DNA from: JBEIFW01 sp044370695
GTDB taxonomy: Bacteria > Actinomycetota > Acidimicrobiia > Acidimicrobiales > Ilumatobacteraceae
DNA length: 7,542 nucleotides
Assembly: GCA_044370695.1 (NCBI GenBank)
Contig: JBILVB010000176.1
Coordinates: forward strand, 1-7,542
Direction: 5' to 3'
Shown here: positions 1-6,376 of the stretch, piece after piece
Position numbering within the stretch: position 1 is the stretch's first letter
Layout: the number at the start of each line of letters is the position of its first letter
Notes under the pieces: model-generated
Told to the model about the DNA's origin: nothing
What the model saw: only the letters and a program-made list of their open reading frames with translations
The model's database searches: none
Program-made: the position numbers and the translations under genes

Positions 1-387
1 GGGTTCGCCGCCGCACTGGGCGTGATCGAGCCGGTCACGAGTCCCACCTTCACCCTGGTGCGCACCTACGAGGCCGGCGCGTTGTTGCTCCACCATCTCG
101 ACGTCTACCGCCTCGACCACCTCGGCGAGTTCGACGATCTCGCCATCGGCGAGCTGCTCGACGACGACGCCGTCACCGTCATCGAGTGGGGCGACGCCGT
201 GGCGTCCCGCCTGCCGATCGATCGTCTCGAGGTGCGGCTCTCGTACGCCGCTCCCGAAGATGCCGACACGGCCCGACTGATCCAACTGGCCCCGTCGGGT
301 CGGCGCTGGGCGGCTCGGGAAACGGCGCTCGCCGAGGCCGTCACCCTGTGGGGCCTGCAGTGGGCCGAGGACCGCGGCGAATGTTGA
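1..387 (+). CDS. tsaE: TsaE, tRNA threonylcarbamoyladenosine biosynthesis ATPase (5'-truncated by window edge)
   Basis: TsaE is the P-loop ATPase that works with TsaB and TsaD in making t6A37 in tRNA; it is cytoplasmic and drives turnover of the complex. The reading frame is open from base 1, giving 128 visible residues and ending TGA at 385-387. The first residues (GFAAALGV) match the stretch that normally follows the Walker A motif (GxxGxGKT), so the P-loop and N-terminus lie just upstream of the window. Visible family landmarks are SPTFTLVRTYE (residues 14-24 of the fragment), HHLDVYRLD (31-39) and VIEWGD (60-65). The last 25 or so residues are a charged, Ala/Glu-rich tail without a recognisable motif. 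The internal ATG at 22 is not the start, because homology continues upstream of it. The gene overlaps tsaB by 7 nt. Identity is recognised from motifs and confirmed by its tsaB/tsaD neighbours. Confidence 0.93.
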   Translation, partial: GFAAALGVIEPVTSPTFTLVRTYEAGALLLHHLDVYRLDHLGEFDDLAIGELLDDDAVTVIEWGDAVASRLPIDRLEVRLSYAAPEDADTARLIQLAPSGRRWAARETALAEAVTLWGLQWAEDRGEC

Positions 388-1088
388 TCCTCGGTATCGA
401 AACCGCCACGGCCCGAGTGGGCTGTGCGATCGGCGGCCACGAGGGGGTGCTCGGGCTCAACGAGACCACCCGAGGCCGACGCCACGCGGAGCTGCTCGCC
501 CCCGAGATCGAGGTGTTGTGCCGGCAGGCCGACGTCCGGCTCGACGAGATCGGCTGCATCGCCGTCGACGTCGGGCCGGGCTTGTTCACCGGGCTGCGGG
601 TGGGAATGGCGACGGCCAAGGCGCTGGCTCACGCGCTGCGGGTCCCGATCATCGGGATCCCCAGCCTCGATCTGCTGGCGTTCCCCGTCCGGCGCTCGCC
701 GAAGCTGATCGCCGCCGTGATCGATGCCCGCCGTGGCGAGGTGTTCTGGGCGCTCTACCGCGCCGTGCCGGGCGGTGTTCAGCGGGTGAGTCCCTACACG
801 GTCGGTACCCCGGCGGACCTGGTGGCCGACCTGCTCGTCACCAACGAGGACACGCTCGCGATCGGCGACGGTGCGCTGCGCTACCGGCGAGAGCTCGAGG
901 ACGGCCCCCGGATCGAGTTCGCCGAGCAGTTCCTCTCCCACCCGTCGGCGGCCCCGCTCGTGCAACTCGCCCACGCCCGGGCGTTGCGGGAGGACTGGAC
1001 CAGTCCCGAGAAGCTCGAGCCGCTCTACCTCCGCAAGCCGGACGCCGAGATCAACTGGATCACACGCGACGGGCGACACCGAGGATGA
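381..1088 (+). CDS. tsaB: TsaB, t6A biosynthesis scaffold/partner of TsaD
   Basis: TsaB is a catalytically inactive ASKHA-fold paralogue of TsaD that dimerises with it and recruits TsaE for t6A37 formation in tRNA. The product is 235 aa, close to the usual 220-240. The N-terminal strand-loop motif ILGIETAT (residues 3-10) and the signature VGPGLFTGLRVGMATAKALA (residues 64-83) are typical; the HxxxH metal site of TsaD is absent, as expected for TsaB. A further family segment, DARRGEVFWALY, spans 115-126. The chosen start, ATG at 381, lies inside the end of tsaE (overlap ATGTTGA) and has GAGGA at 367-371, 9 nt upstream. The same frame stays open further upstream to an ATG at 186, but that part has no family similarity and is a shadow of tsaE. 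rimI follows after 10 nt. Confidence 0.95.
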   Translation: MLILGIETATARVGCAIGGHEGVLGLNETTRGRRHAELLAPEIEVLCRQADVRLDEIGCIAVDVGPGLFTGLRVGMATAKALAHALRVPIIGIPSLDLLAFPVRRSPKLIAAVIDARRGEVFWALYRAVPGGVQRVSPYTVGTPADLVADLLVTNEDTLAIGDGALRYRRELEDGPRIEFAEQFLSHPSAAPLVQLAHARALREDWTSPEKLEPLYLRKPDAEINWITRDGRHRG

Positions 1089-1093
1089 GGGGG
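1087..1093 (+). promoter_or_regulatory. Shine-Dalgarno of rimI
   Basis: GAGGGGG ends 5 nt before the ATG at 1099 and overlaps the tsaB stop codon (1086-1088). It decides the rimI start: the reading frame is open far upstream into tsaB, and the nearer ATG at 1085 is in another frame. Confidence 0.7.
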
Positions 1094-1098
1094 CGGCG

Positions 1099-1671
1099 AT
1101 GAAGGTGCTCGGGGCCCCGGTCGAGCCGTCGGAGCTGACGGTGCGCATCGTGCCGCTGCGCCGGCGTCACCTTCGCCGCGTGTTGCGCATCGAGCGGCAG
1201 GTGTACCCGAAGCCCTGGACGCCCGGGGTCTTCCAGGGCGAGCTCGGGATCGTGGACGGCACCCGGCAGTACGTCGGTGCGTGGGTCGGACGTACGCTCG
1301 TCGGGTATGCCGGTTTGATGCGAACCCTCGACGAGGGTCACGTCACCAACATCGCCGTCGACCCGGGGTGGCACCGCCACCATGTCGGCACCCGCTTGCT
1401 GTGCACCCTCGCGTGGTGGGCTCGTGCCAACGGTTGTACGGCGCTCACCCTCGAGGTCCGGGTGTCGAACGCTGCGGCGCAGGCGATGTACCGACGCTTC
1501 GGATTCGCGCCCGCCGGGATCCGGCAGCGGTACTACGAGAACACGGAGGACGCGATCGTCATGTGGGCGCACGACGTCGACGGGCCGGAGTACGGCGAGC
1601 GGCTCGACGCGCTGCTGGCCGGTGTCCCAGGCCCGACGCAGTGGGCCGACGGCGTGCGGGGCGAGCGCTGA
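1099..1671 (+). CDS. rimI: RimI-like GNAT N-alpha-acetyltransferase
   Basis: A GNAT-fold enzyme that transfers acetyl from acetyl-CoA to a protein N-terminus; E. coli RimI acts on ribosomal protein S18, and actinobacterial relatives may have broader targets. The product is 190 aa, longer than E. coli RimI (148 aa), with about 14 extra residues at the N-terminus and a 30-residue C-terminal tail after the domain. The RimI-typical VYPKPWTPGVF is at residues 35-45. Beta-4 and the CoA-binding loop are HVTNIAVDPGWHRHHVGTRL (81-100). LEVRVSNAAAQAMYRRFGF spans 118-136; E119 and Y131 match the catalytic pair known from E. coli RimI (E103/Y115), with identical 12-residue spacing. YYENTEDAIVM (145-155) closes the domain. 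The first Gly of the usual Q/RxxGxG loop is His95 here. The stop codon overlaps the tsaD start by one base (TGATG), so the two are probably translationally coupled. Confidence 0.9.
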   Translation: MKVLGAPVEPSELTVRIVPLRRRHLRRVLRIERQVYPKPWTPGVFQGELGIVDGTRQYVGAWVGRTLVGYAGLMRTLDEGHVTNIAVDPGWHRHHVGTRLLCTLAWWARANGCTALTLEVRVSNAAAQAMYRRFGFAPAGIRQRYYENTEDAIVMWAHDVDGPEYGERLDALLAGVPGPTQWADGVRGER

Positions 1672-2696
1672 TGCGCACGGTCGTGCCGGACGCCTCCACC
1701 GTCGTGCTGGGCATCGAGACGAGCTGCGACGAAACCTCGGCCGCCGTGGTGCTCGGGGGTGGCGACGTGCTGTCGATGGTGGTGTCGTCGCAGGTCGACC
1801 TCCATGCCCGTTACGGCGGGGTCGTGCCCGAGATCGCGAGCCGGGCCCACCTCGAGTTGCTCACGCCCGTCGTCGCCCAGGCCATCGTCGAGGCCGGGAT
1901 CGCCGAGCATCGCATCGACGCGGTCGCAGCGACCACCGGCCCCGGATTGATCGGTGCCTTGCTCGTCGGGGTCTCGGCCGCCAAGGCGTACTCGCTCGTG
2001 TGGGACGTGCCCTTCGTGGGGGTGAACCACCTCGAGGCCCATCTCTACGCGAGCTTCCTCGAGGAACGGCGGCTGTCGTTCCCGCTCGTGGTGCTGCTCG
2101 TCTCCGGGGGGCACACGATGTTCGTGGCCATGGAAGGCCACGGCCGCTACCGGGTGCTCGGGCAGACCATCGACGACGCCGCCGGCGAGGCCTTCGACAA
2201 GGTCGCGCGCTTCCTCGGGCTCGGGTATCCGGGTGGTCCGGCCATCGATCGGCTCGCCATGGAGGGCGATCCGACGGCGATCGCGTTCCCCCGGGCGATG
2301 CTCGACGAGGGACTCGACGTGTCGTTCTCCGGACTGAAGACGGCGGTCATCTCCTACGTCCGCAAGCATCCCGATGCGGCGGCGGCCGACGTCGCGGCGT
2401 CGTTCCAGGCCGCGGTCGTCGACGTTCTGGTCGCGAAGGCGCGCCGAGCGGCGCGGTCCGTCGGCGCGCGGGCGATGGCGCTCGGGGGTGGGGTGGCGGC
2501 CAACTCGTCGTTGCGGGAGGCGTTCCTCGATGCCTGCGCAGCCGACGGCATCCACGGCTTCCTGCCGGGCCGGGCGATGTGCACGGACAACGCTGCGATG
2601 ATCGCCGCCGCCGGCTGGCACCGGTTGCGCCTCGACGGCCCGCATCCGCTCGATACGGGCGCCGACCCGAACCTGTCGCTGCCGACTGCGCTCTGA
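1671..2696 (+). CDS. tsaD: TsaD, tRNA N6-adenosine threonylcarbamoyltransferase
   Basis: TsaD (Kae1/YgjD/Gcp) is the catalytic subunit that transfers the threonylcarbamoyl group to N6 of A37 in ANN-reading tRNAs, in the cytoplasm, with TsaB and TsaE. The product is 341 aa, matching the usual length (E. coli 337). Landmarks in order are LGIETSCDETSAAVV (residues 13-27), the TGPGLIGALLVG loop (89-100), the metal-binding HxxxH in NHLEAHLYA (H120 and H124), LLVSGGHTMF (142-151), DDAAGEAFDKVARFLGLGYP (168-187), FSGLKTAV (219-226), GGGVAANS (272-279) and CTDNAAMIA (304-312), where D306 completes the metal site. All expected catalytic and binding residues are present, so the enzyme looks functional. 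The start ATG at 1671 shares its first base with the rimI stop. A longer frame upstream to 1281 is a shadow of rimI. A hairpin lies 13 nt after the stop. Confidence 0.97.
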   Translation: MRTVVPDASTVVLGIETSCDETSAAVVLGGGDVLSMVVSSQVDLHARYGGVVPEIASRAHLELLTPVVAQAIVEAGIAEHRIDAVAATTGPGLIGALLVGVSAAKAYSLVWDVPFVGVNHLEAHLYASFLEERRLSFPLVVLLVSGGHTMFVAMEGHGRYRVLGQTIDDAAGEAFDKVARFLGLGYPGGPAIDRLAMEGDPTAIAFPRAMLDEGLDVSFSGLKTAVISYVRKHPDAAAADVAASFQAAVVDVLVAKARRAARSVGARAMALGGGVAANSSLREAFLDACAADGIHGFLPGRAMCTDNAAMIAAAGWHRLRLDGPHPLDTGADPNLSLPTAL

Positions 2697-2709
2697 GCGG
2701 AGTCCCAGG

Positions 2710-2735
2710 AGCCTCCCAGCTCGACCTGGGAGGCT
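2710..2735 (+). promoter_or_regulatory. Perfect inverted repeat (hairpin) between tsaD and the GT39 gene
   Basis: The arms are AGCCTCCCAG (2710-2719) and CTGGGAGGCT (2726-2735), a perfect 10-bp stem with a 6-nt loop (CTCGAC). It fills most of the 46-nt gap between the tsaD stop and the next ATG. There is no T-run after the stem, so it is not a canonical intrinsic terminator. GGGAGG in the 3' arm (2728-2733) sits 9 nt before the ATG at 2743 and is the best Shine-Dalgarno for that gene, so the folded RNA would hide it. Possible roles are a U-less terminator or attenuator closing the t6A unit, an RNA 3'-end stabiliser, or a switch limiting translation of the downstream gene. The structure is seen directly; the role is inference. 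Confidence 0.65.
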
Positions 2736-2742
2736 GGCAGCG

Positions 2743-4860
2743 ATGACGGTGTCGACGGCGGCCAGTCGGTTCCGGGCGCGGGGACGTCGCCATGTCGTTG
2801 CGGTGCCGATCCTGCTGGTGGCGGGGATCGCGAACGGCTGGGCGCTCACCGACGCCGGGTGGGGGAATGCGTACTACGCGGCCGCCGTGCGCTCGATGGC
2901 GTCGAGCTGGCACGACTTCCTGTACGCCAGCTTCGACCCGGGCGGGTTCGTGTCGGTGGACAAACCGCCGCTGTCGCTGTGGGTCCAGGTGGTGTTCACC
3001 ACCGTGTTCGGGTACCGACCGTTGGCGGTGCTGCTGCCGGGAATGCTGGCCGGGACAGCGGCGGTGGCGCTGGTGTACGTCGGGGTGGCCCGGGTGTGGG
3101 GTCGTACCGCTGCCGTGGTCGCCGCCGCCGCGTTGGCCGTCACCCCGATCAGCGTGATGGTCGCTCACTCGAACAACACCGATGCGGTGCTCGTGTTGGT
3201 GATGACGACGGCGGCGGTGGCCGCAGTGCAGGCCGTGCACTCGGGCCGTCTCCGGTGGTTGGTGGCCGCGGCGGCCATCGGTGGATCGGCCGTCACCGCC
3301 AAGATGCTCGCCGGGGTGCCGGTGCTGCCGGGCATCCTGGTCGCGTACGTGTGGTGCGCCCCGAGGTCGTGGCGGGTGCGCCTCGGGCACGCAGCCGTCG
3401 GTGCGTCGGTGATGACGGTGGCGGCGCTGTGGTGGTTCGTGCTGGTCGACCTGACCCCCGCTGATGCCCGCCCCTACGTCGGGTCGAGCCCGACGAACTC
3501 GGCGTTCCAGTTGGCGTTCGAGCGCAACGGGGTCAACCAGGTCGAAGGGACGATGGGTCCCGGCCCGGGTGGGGCGATCGGTCCCTACGGTCGCCCGGTG
3601 CCGGGTGCGGCGATACCGGGTGCGCCGACACCCGGTGCGCCGACACCCGGTGCGGCGCCGGGCGGGCCACCACCCGGTGTGGTCCCCGGGGCGGCAGCGC
3701 GTCCCGGCGGCGCGGGCGGGCCTGGTGGCCCGGGTGGCCTCGGCTTCGGCGGCGGCGATCCGGGCGCGCTGCGGCTGCTCAACACCGAACTCGGCGGTCA
3801 GGCCGGGTGGCTGTTGCCGTTCGGACTGATCGGGTCGGTGGGCCTGCTGTGGTCGTTGGGCGTGCGCCCGTCGGCCCGGCTCGGGGCGCTCGTGGTGTTC
3901 GGTGGCTGGTTCGCCGTCGCAGCCGGTGCGTTCTCGGTCACGAAGGGGATCGTGCACCCGTACTACCTGGCCAGCGTCGGGCCGCCGCTGGCCGCATTGG
4001 TCGGCATGGCGGTCGGGTCGTGGCGGACGGACCTGGCGGAGCGGCGCTGGCGAGCGATGCTGTTACCGGTGGCGCTCGTCGCCACGGCAGGGGGGCAGTG
4101 GGCGATTCTCGACCCGGTCGGGTGGTCGCGGTGGCTGCGTCCCGCCGTCGCCGTCGCAGCTGCGATGGCGACGCTCGTGGTGGCGGTGGTGTGGCTGCGC
4201 CGAGCCGGCCCTCGTGCAGTGCTCGGCGCAGTCGGGGTGGTGGCGACGGTGCTGCTCGTCGCGCCGGCACTGTGGACCCGGGCGGCGCTGGCCGCCGGGG
4301 TGAACGGCCCGCTGCCGTTCGCCTACCCGACGACGGTGCGCGCCGGGGCGCCGGCGGGGGCGGCGCCCGCCGGCGGGGTGGTGCCCAACGGGGGGTTCCG
4401 ATTCGCGTCCGGCGACACGGGTGCCCTGGTCGAGTACTTGCGAGCCAACCGCGGCGAGGCACGGTGGCTGGTGGCGGTCGAGAGCGCCGCGCCGGCCGAG
4501 CCGTTCATCATCGGATTCGGGGAGCCGGTCATGGCCATGGGTGGGTTCTCCGGGAGCGATCCCATCCTCACCGTGGCGTCGCTGCAACAGCTGATCGACG
4601 GTGGTCGGGTGCGGTTCTTCTGGCTCGCGGCCGGGGGTGGCGCCGGGCGGGGCGGTCCCGGAGGCGGTCCCGGGGGCGGTCCCGGGGGTACGGGCCGTCT
4701 TTCGGGTGTGGTGGCGCGCTCGTGCCCGGTCGTGCCGCCGACGCAGTGGGAGGGGCCGGCGCGCCCGGCGGGCACCGCCGGGCAGGCGCCGTTCCCCGGT
4801 GGCCCGACGGCGAGCCCGTTCGCGCTGCGTGACTGCCGGGGGGTTCGGCTGACGGGCTGA
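2743..4860 (+). CDS. GT39/PMT-family (YkcB-like) membrane glycosyltransferase
   Basis: A polytopic GT-C glycosyltransferase of the ArnT/PMT superfamily, expected to use a polyprenyl-phosphate sugar and to act on the outer face of the membrane; the acceptor is unknown. The product is 705 aa. A short basic N-terminus precedes TM1 (about 17-36). The first external loop carries SWHDFLYASFDPGGFVSVDK (55-74) followed by PPLSLW, the hallmark of this subgroup. About six more hydrophobic helices follow up to about 236. A long outside loop (about 237-352) has YVGSSPTNSAFQLAFERNG (245-263), then a Pro/Gly/Ala-rich repeat (270-338) and LNTELGGQAGWLLPF (346-360). More helices span about 355-512. The soluble C-terminal part has YLRANRGEARWLVAVESA (565-582), GEPVMAMGGFSGSDP (593-607), a (GGPG)3 linker (637-648) and cysteines C661 and C698 that could form a disulfide. 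The start ATG at 2743 is preceded by GGGAGG inside a hairpin. The esterase gene begins 19 nt after its stop. Confidence 0.85.
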   Translation: MTVSTAASRFRARGRRHVVAVPILLVAGIANGWALTDAGWGNAYYAAAVRSMASSWHDFLYASFDPGGFVSVDKPPLSLWVQVVFTTVFGYRPLAVLLPGMLAGTAAVALVYVGVARVWGRTAAVVAAAALAVTPISVMVAHSNNTDAVLVLVMTTAAVAAVQAVHSGRLRWLVAAAAIGGSAVTAKMLAGVPVLPGILVAYVWCAPRSWRVRLGHAAVGASVMTVAALWWFVLVDLTPADARPYVGSSPTNSAFQLAFERNGVNQVEGTMGPGPGGAIGPYGRPVPGAAIPGAPTPGAPTPGAAPGGPPPGVVPGAAARPGGAGGPGGPGGLGFGGGDPGALRLLNTELGGQAGWLLPFGLIGSVGLLWSLGVRPSARLGALVVFGGWFAVAAGAFSVTKGIVHPYYLASVGPPLAALVGMAVGSWRTDLAERRWRAMLLPVALVATAGGQWAILDPVGWSRWLRPAVAVAAAMATLVVAVVWLRRAGPRAVLGAVGVVATVLLVAPALWTRAALAAGVNGPLPFAYPTTVRAGAPAGAAPAGGVVPNGGFRFASGDTGALVEYLRANRGEARWLVAVESAAPAEPFIIGFGEPVMAMGGFSGSDPILTVASLQQLIDGGRVRFFWLAAGGGAGRGGPGGGPGGGPGGTGRLSGVVARSCPVVPPTQWEGPARPAGTAGQAPFPGGPTASPFALRDCRGVRLTG
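3550..3756 (+). repeat. Pro/Gly/Ala-rich low-complexity segment with 15-bp tandem repeat, inside the GT39 gene
   Basis: Residues 270-338 of the glycosyltransferase are almost only Gly, Pro and Ala. The core at 3601-3660 is four copies of a 15-bp unit reading PGAAI, PGAPT, PGAPT and PGAAP; copies two and three differ by one base. The tail is GGAGGPGGPGGLGFGGG. All units are multiples of three, so length change by slippage would keep the frame. The segment lies in the predicted extracytoplasmic loop, where relatives of this family often carry Gly-rich inserts. Confidence 0.8.
4651..4686 (+). repeat. 12-bp tandem repeat x3 encoding GGPG
   Basis: Three consecutive 12-bp units (GGCGGTCCCGGA, then GGCGGTCCCGGG twice) encode GGPG GGPG GGPG at residues 637-648 of the glycosyltransferase. 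They sit in a wider Gly-rich linker (631-651) between the globular C-terminal part and the cysteine-containing tail. Confidence 0.85.
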
Positions 4861-4865
4861 GGCCT

Positions 4866-4872
4866 GGAAGGA
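4866..4872 (+). promoter_or_regulatory. Shine-Dalgarno of the carboxylesterase gene
   Basis: GGAAGGA lies 7 nt before the ATG at 4880, in the 19-nt gap after the glycosyltransferase stop. This supports the chosen start and independent initiation within a shared transcript. I see no terminator or clear promoter in the gap. Confidence 0.7.
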
Positions 4873-4879
4873 TCGGACC

Positions 4880-6376
4880 ATGAGCGCGCCGACCGTGGAG
4901 ACCGTGTCGGGCCGGCTGTCGGGCCGGACCCGTGACGGCGTCATCCTGTTCGCCGGCATCCCGTATGCCGCAGCGCCGGTCGGCGAACGCCGTTTCGCCG
5001 CCCCCGATCCGCATCCGGGGTGGAGCGGCTCGCGGGATGCGTCGAGCTTCGGCCGGGTGGCGCCGCAGGGGGTGGGCGCCACCGAGGCGATGGCCGGGGG
5101 TGGGCCGCCCGACTGGTCGGAGGACTGCCTGTTCCTCAACGTCCAGACCCCTGCCTGCGATGCCGGGCGCCGTCCGGTGCTGGTGTGGATCCACGGCGGT
5201 GGGTTCACCTCGGGCGCCGGCTCGATCCCCTGGTACGACGGGTCGGCGTTCTGCCGCAACGGTGACGTCGTCGTGGTGACGATCACCTACCGGCTCGGCG
5301 CCTTCGGGTTCCTGCACGTCGAGGGCGGCGATGCGAACCCCGGGCTCGCCGATCAGGTGGCTGCGCTCGCCTGGGTGCGGGACAACATCTCGGCCTTCGG
5401 CGGCGACCCCGGCAACGTGACCGTCTTCGGGGAGTCGGCCGGAGGCATGTCGGTCGGCACCCTGCTCGCCGTGCCGGCTGCGCAGGGTCTGTTCCACAAG
5501 GCGATCCCGCAATCCGGCGCAGCCCATCACACGCAGAGCCCGGAACGGGCCCGCGAGGTGACGGAGCGGATCGAGTCCCGCCTCGGGGTGCGGGGAGCCG
5601 AGGGCCTGCGCGCCGTGCCCGCCGCAGCGTTGCTCGAGGCGCAGCTGGCCGTGGCGGTCGAGGTGGCGCAGGCTCGTGCTGCGGCGAGCGAGGACACCGG
5701 ACTCGCGTTGCCGTTCTGCCCGGTGGTCGACGGGGCGTTCCTGCCGGAGGCACCGCTCGACGCGATCCGGGCCGGTCGGTCGGCACCGGTGCCGCTGCTG
5801 ACCGGCACCAACCGTGACGAGTGGAACCTGTTCGCGCTCATGGGGCGCAGCCCGGTCGACGAGGAGGCCCTGCTGCGCCGTCTGGGCCGTCTGGTCGAGG
5901 ACCCGCAGGAACTCATGGCCGTATACCGGGAGTCGGCCGACACCGCCGATCACGACGCCGTGTGGTCCGCGGTGATGACCGACCGGGCGTTCCGGATCCC
6001 GGCCATCAGGCTCGCCGAGGCCCACGCCCGTCACCGTCCCGACGCCACCTGGCTCTACCAGTTCGACTGGGCCTCGAGCGCGTTCGGCGGCCGGCTCGGC
6101 TCGTGCCACGCGCTCGAGATCCCGTTCGTGTTCCACACCCTCGACCGCAAGGGCGTGCGGCTCTTCACCGGTGACGATCCGCCTGCTGCGGTCGCCGGTG
6201 CCCTGCACGAGGCGTGGATCTCGTTCGCCCGCAACGGGAATCCGCAGCATGCCGGGATCCCGGCATGGGCGCCCTACGACGAGATCGACCGCACCACGCT
6301 CCACGTCGACGTCTCCTGCTCGGTGGTGCGCGATCCGGCGTCGCAACGGCGTGCCGTGTGGGCGGGCCGGCTGTGA
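4880..6376 (+). CDS. Type-B carboxylesterase / lipase (alpha/beta hydrolase)
   Basis: A serine hydrolase of the carboxylesterase type-B family (relatives: Bacillus p-nitrobenzyl esterase, eukaryotic cholinesterases) that cleaves carboxylic esters. The product is 498 aa, normal for bacterial members. There is no signal peptide, so it is predicted cytoplasmic. Landmarks are GIPYAAAPVGERRF (residues 26-39), SEDCLFLNVQTP (80-91), the oxyanion-hole segment VWIHGGGFTSG (102-112), the nucleophile elbow FGESAGG (183-189; Ser186), the acid in TGTNRDEW (308-315; Glu314) and the catalytic His410 in GSCHALEIPFVF (407-418). The triad is complete, so it should be active. The C-terminal FARNGNPQHAGIPAWAPYD is also typical. 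The natural ester cannot be predicted. The stop overlaps the GTG start of the CoA-transferase by 4 nt (GTGA), suggesting coupled translation and a shared pathway. Confidence 0.95.
   Translation: MSAPTVETVSGRLSGRTRDGVILFAGIPYAAAPVGERRFAAPDPHPGWSGSRDASSFGRVAPQGVGATEAMAGGGPPDWSEDCLFLNVQTPACDAGRRPVLVWIHGGGFTSGAGSIPWYDGSAFCRNGDVVVVTITYRLGAFGFLHVEGGDANPGLADQVAALAWVRDNISAFGGDPGNVTVFGESAGGMSVGTLLAVPAAQGLFHKAIPQSGAAHHTQSPERAREVTERIESRLGVRGAEGLRAVPAAALLEAQLAVAVEVAQARAAASEDTGLALPFCPVVDGAFLPEAPLDAIRAGRSAPVPLLTGTNRDEWNLFALMGRSPVDEEALLRRLGRLVEDPQELMAVYRESADTADHDAVWSAVMTDRAFRIPAIRLAEAHARHRPDATWLYQFDWASSAFGGRLGSCHALEIPFVFHTLDRKGVRLFTGDDPPAAVAGALHEAWISFARNGNPQHAGIPAWAPYDEIDRTTLHVDVSCSVVRDPASQRRAVWAGRL
6248..6267. 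repeat. 20-bp perfect palindrome inside the esterase gene
   Basis: The half-site CATGCCGGGA is followed directly by its reverse complement, giving a perfect, spacer-free 20-bp palindrome centred on GGATCC. It encodes HAGIPA plus the start of the next codon (residues 457-463), a region where family members carry a similar protein sequence, so coding constraint may explain part of it. Confidence 0.9.

Noticed and set aside
105..1148. 347-codon open frame on the - strand opposite tsaE/tsaB
   Set aside because: Arg/Gly/Asp/His-rich composition without any family motif; it mirrors well-identified + strand genes and arises from high-GC codon bias.
2710..2735. Canonical Rho-independent terminator after tsaD
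   Set aside because: The stem is good but the following bases (GGCAGCGATG) contain no T-run, so I record it as a hairpin with undecided role.
1382..2746. 454-codon + strand open frame overlapping rimI and tsaD
   Set aside because: Arg/Gly-rich translation in a wrong frame; the correct frames carry full RimI and TsaD signatures.
1533..2849. 438-codon open frame on the - strand opposite tsaD
   Set aside because: No recognisable domain; covers the strongly conserved tsaD and crosses three gene boundaries on the other strand.
2347..3957. 536-codon open frame on the - strand opposite the tsaD end and the GT39 gene
   Set aside because: Low-complexity Arg/His/Pro-rich translation, typical of an antisense shadow in GC-rich DNA.
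5781..5794. 14-bp palindrome (half-site CGGCACC) in the esterase gene
   Set aside because: At this G+C content about one such palindrome is expected by chance in a window of this size.
4568..6346. 592-codon open frame on the - strand opposite the carboxylesterase
   Set aside because: Although longer than the real gene, it has no motif, while the + strand shows a complete esterase with catalytic triad.
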